64,000 bases of DNA, from positions 248,001 through 312,000 of the forward strand of contig NZ_JAFCMB010000003.1 of the NCBI RefSeq assembly GCF_018130145.1, in the 5' to 3' direction. This DNA is from Bradyrhizobium sp. AUGA SZCCT0176. GTDB taxonomy: Bacteria > Pseudomonadota > Alphaproteobacteria > Rhizobiales > Xanthobacteraceae. Position 1 is the stretch's first letter, and the number at the start of each line of letters is the position of its first letter. The translations under genes were made by a program, and so were the position numbers. This document shows positions 19,073 to 28,123 of the stretch, in pieces. The notes under the pieces are model-generated. The model searched no databases and had not been told where the DNA came from. It was given only the letters and a program-made list of their open reading frames with translations.

Positions 19073-19761
19073 CGGATCGCCCTTTCACAAAAGAAACATT
19101 CGGACTTAGACCTTCACGAGGTCGACACGCGTCTCGCGCGGCGCCCTCGAATCTTTTGGCGGCCAATTGACGATCTACGTCAACGCCGCATCTGCGCTCG
19201 CGCAGACACATCTGCATGTCACAAGTATTTTCGATGTAGGTCGCCGCAATCAAAGCGGCTCAAAGCTCCTCTCGTTTCCAGTCCCTGTGCATCTCGCGAG
19301 CTTGTCCCCGCGTGTAGATCCTCAGCGCAAAAAACACGCTTAGACACTCGTTAACTTTAAATTAGACCGGTCGTCTATTAATTGCAAGCGATTTTGTTTT
19401 CGACTCGGGTTGCTTTACGAAAGTTGATGCCACGCTTGCAGCGGAACGCCGATTCCAGAATTTTGTGAGCCAGCTTTACTGCAGGCAAGCGATCGGTACG
19501 CCAATCTCAACGGCTAAAGATGCTGACGCGTCAGAGGCCGTGAACCAAATTGGATCACCCCATACAAACAAAGCGACCTGAATGCACCGTTTCCCGGATC
19601 GACCTCGCCCATCCGACGGAGACGAGGCAACGGAACACTGACGAATTTTCGAGCCTCATGGAGTCCAATGGTCCTCTCCCACAAGAATTGAATGACACAA
19701 CCGCAAGTTACATGTCGAAGAAGCTGATCGAACGCTTACGATGTTTGGCGCCTCAAATAGG
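19073..19761. other. Long intergenic region with a TetR-type operator
   Basis: About 690 bp upstream of the nitroalkane-oxidase-like gene. The dyad at 19363-19377 is the only structured signal I can support. A 73-codon plus-strand frame (19550-19771) has no recognisable features. Confidence 0.5.
19363..19377. promoter_or_regulatory. TetR-type operator (copy 1)
   Basis: TAGAC-CGGTC-GTCTA is a perfect 5-bp inverted repeat around a 5-bp centre. The same element lies on either side of the AcuR-like TetR gene (38019-38033 and 38694-38708). It is about 290 bp upstream of the minus-strand gene starting at 19072, the nearest candidate target. Binding is inferred from the shared sequence. Confidence 0.65.
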
Positions 19762-20646
19762 TCAGTCGTAGAAGGCAGGCAACAACTTGAGGCCGCTACT
19801 TTCGCTTTTGTCATGGTTGATGAAAAATTTCGCTTGATACCGTTTGATCATCTGCCTGATCCTCTCCATGGATGCGATGGACGCTTCTTTGTCGGTATTG
19901 AGTGAAGGAACCCTATTCTTAGCGAAGTTCTCTTCCAAATGAACGACATCGCCCGACAGGATGATAAAGCCGGATTGTTTGAGGCGAACGAGCATTGATT
20001 GGCTGCCAGGCGTATGTCCGGGCGTCGATACCAGCGTGACGCTTCCGTCGCCGAATACGTCAAAGTCTCCATCGACCAATTGGATGTGCCGAGGATTTCC
20101 CATGAGTTTGCGGGCAAGCGCCATCAACTGTTTCACATTCTCGTTCGGTGCGTTGTCTCCATAGATCCACTCGTGCTCTGCGCGCTGGATCAAGACCCGA
20201 GCGTCGGGAAACAGGCCGACATTGCCTATGTGGTCTCCATGAGTATGGGAGATCGCGACATGGGTGACGTCCGCTGGCTTGAGACCGATCTCGGCAAGCT
20301 GATCCGTCAAGGTCTTGTCCAGGTGGTAGACAATCAACTTAGGAAGGGTCGACCAGCCCTTTGGATCTTTAAAGGTAGCTTCCGGGACGCCGGTGTCCCA
20401 GATCAGCCAGTCCTTCCCCCGCTTCGCCAGCCAGCACGTCGATGAGAATTCGATGCTTCGTCCCTGGTTTTCTCCCGGAGTCCACACCGATTCATCGTTG
20501 GCGAGCGAACGACCGCAATCCAATCTGTACAGCTTCTCGACGAACCCTGCGCTATTCGGGTCCGGCAACTCGCCAGAGGCCACAGTCGTGGCGCAGGCCA
20601 AAAGCGAAAGCCCGCAGGCGAAAACAAACTTCAGTGCGCGCGTCAT
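19762..20646 (-). CDS. Exported metallo-beta-lactamase-fold enzyme, AHL-lactonase-like
   Basis: A 294-residue protein with a signal peptide (MTRALKFVFACGLSLLACATTVASG) and a metallo-beta-lactamase domain of the quorum-quenching lactonase type. The metal motif HTHGDHIGN is near residue 135, STPGHTPGS and ILSGDVVH supply further ligands, and the last His is in INHD. Cytosolic AiiA/AttM lactonases share this layout; an exported version would act on lactones or other esters in the periplasm. It lies alone between two intergenic regions, 129 bp upstream of the end of the racemase-like gene on the same strand. The substrate is not proven. Confidence 0.82.
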   Translation of the reverse strand: MTRALKFVFACGLSLLACATTVASGELPDPNSAGFVEKLYRLDCGRSLANDESVWTPGENQGRSIEFSSTCWLAKRGKDWLIWDTGVPEATFKDPKGWSTLPKLIVYHLDKTLTDQLAEIGLKPADVTHVAISHTHGDHIGNVGLFPDARVLIQRAEHEWIYGDNAPNENVKQLMALARKLMGNPRHIQLVDGDFDVFGDGSVTLVSTPGHTPGSQSMLVRLKQSGFIILSGDVVHLEENFAKNRVPSLNTDKEASIASMERIRQMIKRYQAKFFINHDKSESSGLKLLPAFYD

Positions 20647-20775
20647 GGTCTAAATGTCCATAGTTGGAAACACTGCAGATATCTCACATCTCAAGAGAAG
20701 TCCGGGACCGCAGCGCAACCGGCGGTTTCCTTCGGCATTCGCGTTGTCTGTCCTATCATCGACGGATTCTCGGTT

Positions 20776-21882
20776 TCAAATCGTCGCAAGTCGTTTGACC
20801 TTCGCTTCGTCCCAGATTATTCCGCTGCCGGGTTGTTCCAAGGTGATCACCTTGCCGCCAATGACCTTCAGGGGCGTTTGCAGGAACGCGTCGGCCCAAT
20901 CCACGTACTCGAGCCAATGGGCTGTCGGGGTAGCGCAAAGAAGCTGCGCACTCACTTCAGGCATCAAATGGGACGACATCTCGATTCCGTGAGCTGCGGC
21001 GATGCCGGCGGCCTGCATCCAGCCAGTTACGCCTCCGATGCGGGCCACGTCGGGCATAATGTAATCGCTGGCGCGAGCAGTCGTGGCGCGAAGCAGGCCT
21101 TCCGGACCGTTGAAGTTTTCGCCGATCTGAATAGGTACCCGCAATTCCCTGGCGATCGCTGCACTAGCTTCGTAATCATCATGGGCAATCGGCTCCTCCA
21201 ACCAGTATATCTGCTCCTTTTCGAGCTCCCGTCCCCTCGATATCGCCTCGGCGCAACTTAAGGCTTGATTGTAGTCGACCATGATTTCAACATCGCTTGA
21301 AACGCGCTCGCGCACTGCTTTCAACGCGGCAATATCCTGCCCCAGCGTTTCGTATCCGAGCCTGAGCTTTACCGCCTTCAGTCCGCTGGTGAGCAGCGCG
21401 TCCACCTCCTTGGCCAACTGGTCTGGCTCCATCAAGCCCAACCCGCGGCTGTCATAGGCCGGAAGCGGTCGCGGCCGTCCACCGAGCAGCGAAGCAAGCG
21501 GTAGCCCCTGACTTTGCGCCATAGCGTCCCACATCGCCATGTCGAGCAAAGCAAGAGCCATACGGACCGTGCCAGTTACTCCCAACAGCGCGAATTGCCG
21601 CGAGAGGACCTGCGTGGCGTCCATCGGAGTCAAGTTGCGATTCTTCAACACTTCGACCGCATCATCGAGAATGCCGGCAATCGCACGCGCGCCCGAGGGC
21701 CGGTAACAAAACGCGTATGCCCGCCCGGTGGCGCCGAGATCAGTGATGAGGTCAACCAACAGCATTGGCACCGCGCGGACGACTGCTGCGCTTGTACCAA
21801 GCGTAAAAGCCAGGGGGACCAGCACCCCTCTTGTCGTCACCGAGCGTATTTGAAGGCCACCCGCGCGTTGAACATTTGTCAT
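20776..21882 (-). CDS. Mandelate-racemase-like enolase superfamily protein (K166R)
   Basis: A 368-residue enolase-superfamily enzyme very close in pattern to mandelate racemase. The metal ligands are in IMVDYNQAL, WLEEP and IGEN. The MPDVARIGGVTGW Asp, the SSHLMPE His and the WLE Glu correspond to Asp270, His297 and Glu317 of mandelate racemase. The Lys-x-Lys motif, however, reads VKLRLG, so the second lysine (Lys166, the S-side base) is Arg. The protein may therefore be a dehydratase or one-base epimerase on a 2-hydroxy acid. ATG 21882 (MTNVQRAGG) is preferred; the 30-residue extension to 21972 is unlikely. A 23-bp dyad lies 136 bp upstream. Confidence 0.85.
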   Translation of the reverse strand: MTNVQRAGGLQIRSVTTRGVLVPLAFTLGTSAAVVRAVPMLLVDLITDLGATGRAYAFCYRPSGARAIAGILDDAVEVLKNRNLTPMDATQVLSRQFALLGVTGTVRMALALLDMAMWDAMAQSQGLPLASLLGGRPRPLPAYDSRGLGLMEPDQLAKEVDALLTSGLKAVKLRLGYETLGQDIAALKAVRERVSSDVEIMVDYNQALSCAEAISRGRELEKEQIYWLEEPIAHDDYEASAAIARELRVPIQIGENFNGPEGLLRATTARASDYIMPDVARIGGVTGWMQAAGIAAAHGIEMSSHLMPEVSAQLLCATPTAHWLEYVDWADAFLQTPLKVIGGKVITLEQPGSGIIWDEAKVKRLATI

Positions 21883-22017
21883 TACACTTCTCGCAGGCCA
21901 GTGGAGCGTCCCAAGGCCATCTTCCCGAGCGCATGCCAGTGCATCCGTGCGGAACCAAGTAGACTGTCTCATTTAATGTGATTTCAAGACCGGCAGAACA
22001 CCCACTCGTCGAGAGGC

Positions 22018-22040
22018 ACTCTTCCTTCCAGCGGAAGAAT
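22018..22040. promoter_or_regulatory. 23-bp dyad, copy A
   Basis: ACTCTTCC (22018-22025), a 7-bp spacer, then GGAAGAAT (22033-22040). Symmetry extends three more bases on each side (GGC...GCC). It lies 136 bp upstream of the racemase-like gene at 21882. Four more copies with identical arm and spacer lengths lie upstream of other genes (41809, 52726, 56335, 57919). It looks like an activator or repressor operator. The remainder of 21883-22258 shows nothing else. Confidence 0.72.
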
Positions 22041-22258
22041 GCCCGTCAAGAAACAGCATGCCGGCCTGATTACCCGTCCTGAAGTTCAGTGAGCCATTGC
22101 GAGTGTCAATCCGCCATCGGTAAAAGAGAACGCTGCATTTTTTTCAGGGCTCCCGACCGAACGGACCAAGAACGAGTTTGTTCGCTCAGCTGAAAAAGGA
22201 CAACAAGACGGAAGCAGCGGCGACGCCAGCCCACGAGAAACGACGGAACGTGACTACG

Positions 22259-22723
22259 CTAAAGAGTTACCGGGTTGGACCCTTTGACCACATCTGCAAA
22301 GCGCGAAAAGAACTCGTCCGCGATCTTCTTTGCCGACCCGCTGATCAAACGCTGGCCCAACTGCGCGAGCTTCCCACCTATCTGCGCCTCCACACCATAG
22401 GATAGCAATGTACCCTCCTCGTTCGTCACCAGCGCGACCGTGGCCACGCCCTTGGCGAATCCTGCGATCCCACCCTCACCTTCGCCCGAAATCCGGTAGC
22501 TACTCGGGGGAACGAGATCACTCAGAGTGACTCGCCCCTTGAATCTCGCTGAGACGGGGCCGACCTTCATCTTTGCAACGGCACTAAATTGATTGTCCGC
22601 AGACCTCACCAGTTCTTCGCAGCCGGGAATGCACGCTTTCAGAACATCCGGATCATTGAGTTTTTCCCACACAGTTTCCCGGGTCGCGGCAAGTTGGATC
22701 TCTCCGGCCATCGTCATCGACAT
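22259..22723 (-). CDS. CoxG-family protein (SRPBCC fold)
   Basis: A 154-residue member of the CoxG family (SRPBCC/START-like fold), in which an N-terminal lipid- or quinone-binding domain often assists molybdenum hydroxylases. The typical opening (GEIQLAATRETVWEKLNDPDVLKACIPGCEEL) and the KVGPVSARFKGRV core are intact; the C-terminal membrane anchor seen in some CoxG proteins is missing. It lies 164 bp downstream of a DMSO-reductase-family gene on the same strand, while the CoxSLM-type hydroxylase is about 12 kb further on. Which enzyme it serves is unclear. Confidence 0.85.
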   Translation of the reverse strand: MSMTMAGEIQLAATRETVWEKLNDPDVLKACIPGCEELVRSADNQFSAVAKMKVGPVSARFKGRVTLSDLVPPSSYRISGEGEGGIAGFAKGVATVALVTNEEGTLLSYGVEAQIGGKLAQLGQRLISGSAKKIADEFFSRFADVVKGSNPVTL

Positions 22724-22886
22724 AAAACGTAAGCTCCAATAAAGCGGCCGTCGGGCCGTCTGGCAACGCGCGGGCCTGCCGTGATGCAGACCCAGCAGCT
22801 TTCTTCCAGGGAATTTCAGGAATGAACGGGCAACAATGACGTGCCGGAAGGCTCACACCTTCCACGCGTCGAAATCCACGTGCCCT

Positions 22887-25067
22887 CTATTCCGCGGCGA
22901 CTAGTCTATGACTTTTCGACGACCCGGTGTTCTCGACGACCAGCCTCTCGACTTGCACCAAGTTGTCCGAGAATGTTGGACAGCGTCCCATGCCGCCGAA
23001 CCGGGCGGCCGAAACGCTGTTGACAGTGCCCGTTTCATTCAGCGAGCGCCAATATCCGACCGTTGTGACAACAACTCCGAGCGGCACATCGTCCGTAATC
23101 TTGGCTACCCCCAAGAAGCTGCCCGTCCTGTTATAAACCCGAACCTGCTCACCCTGCATAATCATGCGTTCGCCAGCATCGGCCGGATTGATCAGCAGAA
23201 ACTGATCACCTTGGAGGATCTGCTTCTTGGCTTCATTTCCATAGTTGGCGTTCAGAAAGGCGTGACTTTTCGGTGCCACGATATTGAGCGGATACAGCTT
23301 TGCGAGTTCGGGTTCGTAATCGGGGCTCTCGTAAGGTCGGGTGAACCCGGGCAAAGGCTCAATCGGCGTTTCGCCCTGCATTGCTTCATACAGTTGCCGG
23401 AAAGGCGGCGCGACGAAATCAGTCGCTCCCACCAGAAGGATTTCGCACTTACCAGAAGGCGTCTTGAAGTTGCCTTCCGCGTGTGGCGTCCTAGTATCTG
23501 CCGCACCCAAATTCAGCTTCGCAAAGCCCTTCTCACGAAGCACATCGAGCGTTATTCCATCTACCTCCGGAGCGGCCCAGTTTATCGTCCTCTCGACAAG
23601 TTCTTTGTCCGAGAACCGGAATTGCGGGTCGTCAAAGCCCATCGTCGCCGCCAAGCGGCGGAAGATCTCGGCATTGGAGCACGCTTCTCCCGGCGCCTCG
23701 ATCGCCTTCTGATTCAAAGTCAGATAGTAGTGCCCCCATGAAAACATGAGGTCGTCATGCTCTCCCGCCATCGTTGCCGGCAAGACGATGTCGGCATAGG
23801 CGGCCGTGTCGCTGACGAAATGATCCGCGACGACCGTAAAGAGGTCCGTACGCTGCAAACCGGCGACGATCTTGTCGACATCCATAGCTTGAGTAACAGG
23901 GTTGGTATTGTACACCATGATGGATTTGAGCGGGGGATCCAGGGCTGCCTCACCCGTGAGCGCCTCGCCGAGCTTCAGTATGTTGACGACGCGGGTTCCG
24001 GGCTTGATCCAATCCGGCCGGCAAATTTCTCCGAAATTGACCGGAAACTCCCAGAGTGGAGCGTGGTAGATGCCGCCAGCGACCTGACGCCAGGCTCCGG
24101 TAAGCGCCGGAATGGCGATGATCGCGCGAATGGCCTGCGTTCCACCGGCCGAACGTTCGAGCGCAACACCGACGCGGATGGACGCATTTGCGCTCGAGGC
24201 ATACTCCCGCGCCAGCTTGCGAATATCGTCAGCGCGCACGCCGCAGATCTTCTCTGCCCACTCTGGGGTACAGTCTACGGCGTGGTCCTTTAATTCCGGA
24301 TACCCTAGCACATAACGGTCGACATAGTCTTGGTCGACGAGCCCCTCGCTGATGATCGTGTGGATCATCGCCATCGCAAGCGCCCCGTCCGTTCCCGGCT
24401 TCGGAGCGATATGCCAGTCGGCTTGCTTTGCCGTTCGGGATTTGTAGGGGTCGATCACCACGACCTTTGCGCCCTTTTGACGTGCTTCCACGACAAATGG
24501 CCAATGGTGAAGGTTGGTACTGAGCGTATTGCACCCCCAGATGATGATGTACTTTGAGTGCGCAAAGCTTTCCGGATCGAGACCGTTCGTCGGACCCACC
24601 GTGAGAAACCAGGCTGTCAAGGAACCGGAAGCGCAGTAGGTCCTCTCGCAAACAGTCGCTCCCAAGCGATTGAAGAACGCATCTCCGACATTAAGGCCCT
24701 GAACGAGTCCTTCATTGCCGAGATAGCTGACAGGCATGATCGCTTCGGCCCCATCGCTCTCGATGATCCCGCTCCATTGCCGCTTGATCTCCGCAAGAGC
24801 CTCTTCCCAACTGATCCGAATGAACGAGCGGCTTCCTTTGGGCCCGTTCCGCTTAAGCGGGTAGAGCACCCGATCCGCATTGTAGTGATGATCCGCAAAG
24901 TCGTTCAATTTTACGCAAAGACCGCCCCGGGTGATCGGATGAGCGGGATTGCCTCGGACGTTCGAGAGCCGCCCCTCCTCGACCGTGTAGATCATCGCGC
25001 ATGTATCCGGACAATCGTGGGGGCACCCGCCAAAGAAAACTTGCTTATCCCGGGTCTGCTCAGTCAT
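22887..25067 (-). CDS. DMSO-reductase-family molybdopterin oxidoreductase
   Basis: A 726-residue bis-MGD molybdoenzyme. The N-terminus binds a [4Fe-4S] cluster through Cys in GGCPHDCPDTC and a fourth in GGLCVK near residue 50. The Mo-cofactor domains follow (IIIWGCNTLSTNLHHW, VVVIDPYKSRTAKQADWH, KSIMVYNTNPVTQAMD, VLPATMAGE), then the C-terminal molydopterin-binding barrel (LLINPADAGERMIMQGEQVRVYN). ERTYCASGS near residue 140 may lie close to the metal, but I cannot assign the Mo ligand. No Tat signal is seen, so it is probably cytosolic. ATG 25067 is chosen over the TTG two codons earlier. It is divergent from moaA, ferredoxin and ferredoxin reductase genes, its likely cofactor and electron suppliers. 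The substrate is unknown. Confidence 0.9.
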   Translation of the reverse strand: MTEQTRDKQVFFGGCPHDCPDTCAMIYTVEEGRLSNVRGNPAHPITRGGLCVKLNDFADHHYNADRVLYPLKRNGPKGSRSFIRISWEEALAEIKRQWSGIIESDGAEAIMPVSYLGNEGLVQGLNVGDAFFNRLGATVCERTYCASGSLTAWFLTVGPTNGLDPESFAHSKYIIIWGCNTLSTNLHHWPFVVEARQKGAKVVVIDPYKSRTAKQADWHIAPKPGTDGALAMAMIHTIISEGLVDQDYVDRYVLGYPELKDHAVDCTPEWAEKICGVRADDIRKLAREYASSANASIRVGVALERSAGGTQAIRAIIAIPALTGAWRQVAGGIYHAPLWEFPVNFGEICRPDWIKPGTRVVNILKLGEALTGEAALDPPLKSIMVYNTNPVTQAMDVDKIVAGLQRTDLFTVVADHFVSDTAAYADIVLPATMAGEHDDLMFSWGHYYLTLNQKAIEAPGEACSNAEIFRRLAATMGFDDPQFRFSDKELVERTINWAAPEVDGITLDVLREKGFAKLNLGAADTRTPHAEGNFKTPSGKCEILLVGATDFVAPPFRQLYEAMQGETPIEPLPGFTRPYESPDYEPELAKLYPLNIVAPKSHAFLNANYGNEAKKQILQGDQFLLINPADAGERMIMQGEQVRVYNRTGSFLGVAKITDDVPLGVVVTTVGYWRSLNETGTVNSVSAARFGGMGRCPTFSDNLVQVERLVVENTGSSKSHRLVAAE

Positions 25068-25137
25068 GGCCAATCCTGATCAAATGGGTTGCGGAACACG
25101 CCAATGGTATCTGACGGTTCTTCCTGTTTGGAGTGAA

Positions 25138-25227
25138 TACCGGAAACCGCCTATGTCCGAGTACCGGTCGCCGCAATTCCTTTGGTGCCGGTACGGCTGG
25201 CTCCAGAAGTTTATTGGGGACCGGTAC
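25138..25227. promoter_or_regulatory. Four ACCGGTA-type repeats between divergent Mo genes
   Basis: ATACCGG 25138-25144, GTACCGGT 25161-25168, CCGGTAC 25188-25194 and ACCGGTAC 25220-25227 are spaced 23-33 bp apart. They lie in the 237-bp gap between the oxidoreductase start (25067) and moaA (25305). Such an array could bind a regulator of both directions. Short GC-rich motifs can recur by chance, so this is weak. Confidence 0.35.
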
Positions 25228-25304
25228 TTTACGCTGTCGGGCGGAGCCGGAATTATCGTGCCAAAGGACGCCGGTCCACGCGGAGACGGCGAGCGGGAAA
25301 AACA

Positions 25305-26312
25305 ATGTTGTTGGCCAAGTCCTCTCCGAATGCACAGCCACTCCTCACCGACAATTTCGGCCGATCGATCGAGTACTTACGCATCTCTGTGACAGATCGG
25401 TGCGACCTGAGGTGCACCTACTGCATCCCCAAGGGCTTCCGAAACTTCAACGAACCCGCATCGTGGCTTACCTTCGAGGAGATTACGCGACTCGTCTCGG
25501 TGATGGCGCATAACGGACTGAGGCGCGTCCGTCTGACCGGCGGCGAACCGCTGCTACGCCGGAACTTACCATCCTTGGTCCGGCGCCTCGCTCAGATCGA
25601 TGAGATTACCGACATCTCGCTGAGCACAAACGGTACCAGGCTCGCCGCATTGGCTGCAGAATTGCGGGATGCCGGCGTCTCGCGAATCAACGTCAGCTTG
25701 GACACCTTGAAGGCCGAACGGAACGAAGCCCTGAACGGGCGTGACGTCTTTCGCCAGGTTCTAGATGGATTGCTGGCAGCAAAGAAAGCCGGCTTCCATC
25801 CGATCAAGATCAACATGGTCGCGCTAAAGGGGCAAAACGACAGCGAGATCGACGACATGGTAGAGTTCTGCGCCGGGCACGGCTTCGTGCTGAGGCTTAT
25901 CGAAGCCATGCCAATGGGCGTGACGGGACGAAATGCGAGCCATCTCGATCTCCAGCCCGTCCGCGAGCGGCTCAAACAAAAGCACGGACTGGTCGAATCG
26001 CGAATCGAGGGCGGCGGACCCGCACGCTACCTTGCGTCGAAGGACGGTAGAGTTCGCATAGGATTTATAACCCCTATCTCCGAGCACTTCTGTGCGACCT
26101 GCAATCGCGTGCGTCTTGCCGTCAATGGCACGATGTATCTCTGTCTCGGACAGAATGAGAAATTTGAATTCGCACCGCTCTTGCGGGACGGCGCGTCAGA
26201 TGCGCAGCTCCTAACGGCACTCGCAGACGCGATGGCTCTCAAGCCGGAGCGTCATGAGTTCCTGGAAAAGCCCGATCAGATCGGGCGGATTATGTCCGTA
26301 ACTGGCGGCTGA
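25305..26312 (+). CDS. moaA: GTP 3',8-cyclase MoaA
   Basis: A 335-residue radical-SAM enzyme that makes the first intermediate of molybdopterin synthesis from GTP. The SAM-cluster motif is SVTDRCDLRCTYCIP near residue 30. The C-terminal cluster cysteines are in HFCATCNRVRLAVNGTMYLCLG, and the protein ends in the essential Gly-Gly (MSVTGG). ATG 25305 is chosen; the longer frame from 25182 adds 41 residues with no MoaA character. It stands apart from other moa genes and next to a molybdoenzyme, so it is probably an accessory copy boosting cofactor supply. Confidence 0.93.
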   Translation: MLLAKSSPNAQPLLTDNFGRSIEYLRISVTDRCDLRCTYCIPKGFRNFNEPASWLTFEEITRLVSVMAHNGLRRVRLTGGEPLLRRNLPSLVRRLAQIDEITDISLSTNGTRLAALAAELRDAGVSRINVSLDTLKAERNEALNGRDVFRQVLDGLLAAKKAGFHPIKINMVALKGQNDSEIDDMVEFCAGHGFVLRLIEAMPMGVTGRNASHLDLQPVRERLKQKHGLVESRIEGGGPARYLASKDGRVRIGFITPISEHFCATCNRVRLAVNGTMYLCLGQNEKFEFAPLLRDGASDAQLLTALADAMALKPERHEFLEKPDQIGRIMSVTGG

Positions 26313-26340
26313 GCACCGCCTCGAACAGAAGGCCAACGCC

Positions 26341-26646
26341 GTGCCCCATATCGTAACCCAAAATTGCGATGAATGCCGCTTCACGGACTGCGTCACAGTT
26401 TGTCCCGTCGCATGCTTTCACGGCGACGAACGTCGCGTCTATATCGACCCGGTGGCCTGCGTTGATTGCGGCGCATGCATCCCAGCTTGTCCGGTCGGAG
26501 CTATCGTCGAAAGCAACGACTTGGAAGATAGCCAAATGAGCTGGATTGAAACCAACGCAGTGCGCGCGGCAGAGACGCCCGTGATCCGCTCTAAACAGAC
26601 ACCTTTGCCAGGTGCGGAGGCCAGGCGGGCAGTCCTGGGGAATTGA
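26341..26646 (+). CDS. Ferredoxin (FdxA-type, two Fe-S clusters)
   Basis: A 101-residue ferredoxin with two cluster motifs: CDECRFTDCVTVCPVACF at the N-terminus and CVDCGACIPACPVGAI near residue 40. The first has the C-x7-C spacing of 3Fe-4S/7Fe ferredoxins, so it probably holds one 3Fe-4S and one 4Fe-4S cluster. The start is GTG 26341 (GTGCCCCAT), 28 bp after moaA. With the following reductase it forms an NADPH-to-ferredoxin chain that could drive MoaA, the divergent molybdoenzyme, or both. Confidence 0.9.
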   Translation: MPHIVTQNCDECRFTDCVTVCPVACFHGDERRVYIDPVACVDCGACIPACPVGAIVESNDLEDSQMSWIETNAVRAAETPVIRSKQTPLPGAEARRAVLGN

Positions 26647-26677
26647 AAGACACACTACCGGGACAAGGACCGCTATC

Positions 26678-28006
26678 ATGAACTATCCAATGCGCGTGGC
26701 GATCGTTGGCAGTGGTCCAAGCGGCTTTTATGCCACCGAGGCGCTTCTTACTGCGGGGATCGACGTCGAAGTCGATATGTTCGAACGCCTCCCAACGCCA
26801 TTTGGTCTCGTCCGCCACGGAGTAGCTCCCGATCATCCGAAGTTGAAATCGATAGTCGCCACGTACGAAAGCATCGCAGCAGATACCCGCTTCTCGTTTT
26901 TCGGCAACGTCGAAATCGGCAAACAGATCGAGATAACCGACTTATTGCGATGCTACCATTCCGCCATCATCGCCGTTGGGGCGGCAAGCGACCGCAAGCT
27001 CGGGATACCGGCCGAACACCTACCAGGGGTTCATGGCGCCACTGCATTCGTCGGCTGGTACAACGGCCATCCCGATTTTCGCGACTTGCATTTCGACTTT
27101 TCGCATGAAGCTGCCGTAGTCATCGGCCACGGCAACGTGGCAATCGACGTCTGTCGAATACTGCTGAAGCCGGTGGATGATCTCCGCCACACGGACATCG
27201 CCCAGCATGCCTTGGAAGCACTGTCCCAAAGCCGCGTTAGAGAGGTTCATCTAATCGGACGTCGTGATCCATCCCAGGCTAAGTTCAGTCCAAAGGAACT
27301 TCGCGAACTGACTGAGCTAGACAATTGCACGGTGTCAGTCGACCCGACTGATCTTGCCGACCATCACAACGATGGCCTGACCCGCGGATCGACCCCCGCC
27401 AAAAACATCGAGATCCTACGCTCCACGTTGACTACCCGCCGCGGATCCGGCCGGCGTTGCCTGATCGGTTTCAACATGAAGCCTGTTGAAATTTGCGGAT
27501 CGGACCGAGTGGAAGCAGTGCGTTTCTTGCGCACGCGCTGTTCGATGAGTGCATCATCAACAGCGCCAAAAGTCGAAATTCCCGCTGGATTGGTCATTCG
27601 GAGCATCGGATACCAAGGCTCCCCTCTACCAGGCCTGCCGTTTGACAATCAGTCAAAAATCATTCCACACGTAGAAGGACGAGTTCAGTTCAACGGGGAA
27701 AGCGCACTCCCCGTTTACGTGGCTGGTTGGATCAAACGAGGGCCCACCGGAATCATTGGCACGAACCGGGTCGACAGTCTTGCTACGGTTCAACGATTGA
27801 TCGAGGATAGCCCGTCCTTTTACCTCGGGCCCAAACCCGGCTTCGACGGCCTCAAGTCACAGATCGTAGATCATGCCACGAATGCGATCTCGTTCGACAA
27901 ATGGCACGACATCGACGCGGCAGAGCGGGTCCGCGGCGAGGCTATCGGAAAGCCCCGGGAGAAATTTACGAGAATCGAAGATATGTTGCGAGTTGCCGGT
28001 CGTTGA
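26678..28006 (+). CDS. Ferredoxin/adrenodoxin-NADP reductase, FprA-like
   Basis: A 442-residue FAD enzyme of the adrenodoxin-reductase group. It has an N-terminal FAD-binding motif (VAIVGSGPSGFYATEAL), the group signature PTPFGLVRHGVAPDHPKLK, an NADP-binding motif (VVIGHGNVAIDVCRILL) near residue 155, and the C-terminal GWIKRGPTGIIGTN. It is 31 bp after the ferredoxin gene, and ATG 26678 fits the family start. It moves electrons between NADPH and ferredoxin. The frame beginning at 26612 would overlap the ferredoxin and is not needed. Confidence 0.93.
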   Translation: MNYPMRVAIVGSGPSGFYATEALLTAGIDVEVDMFERLPTPFGLVRHGVAPDHPKLKSIVATYESIAADTRFSFFGNVEIGKQIEITDLLRCYHSAIIAVGAASDRKLGIPAEHLPGVHGATAFVGWYNGHPDFRDLHFDFSHEAAVVIGHGNVAIDVCRILLKPVDDLRHTDIAQHALEALSQSRVREVHLIGRRDPSQAKFSPKELRELTELDNCTVSVDPTDLADHHNDGLTRGSTPAKNIEILRSTLTTRRGSGRRCLIGFNMKPVEICGSDRVEAVRFLRTRCSMSASSTAPKVEIPAGLVIRSIGYQGSPLPGLPFDNQSKIIPHVEGRVQFNGESALPVYVAGWIKRGPTGIIGTNRVDSLATVQRLIEDSPSFYLGPKPGFDGLKSQIVDHATNAISFDKWHDIDAAERVRGEAIGKPREKFTRIEDMLRVAGR

Positions 28007-28043
28007 GAAATGCAACGCGCTCGGAGCAGGTGGACGAAAAGAC

Positions 28044-28076
28044 GCTGGACTGTCCGGGGTACCCGTCAAGTCCAGC
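28044..28076 (+). terminator. Hairpin after the ferredoxin reductase
   Basis: GCTGGACT (28044-28051) pairs with AGTCCAGC (28069-28076), with an inner CGGG/CCCG pairing, 38 bp after the stop at 28006. No T-run follows, so termination strength is uncertain. Confidence 0.55.
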
Positions 28077-28123
28077 GCAAGTACTGGCCAGTCGCCCGAG
28101 GGAGGAAACAATGGCGGGCCAGA

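Noticed and set aside
19550..19771. 73-codon plus-strand frame as a gene
   Set aside because: It has no ribosome binding site of note and no family features, and it runs into the 3' end of the lactamase-fold gene on the other strand.
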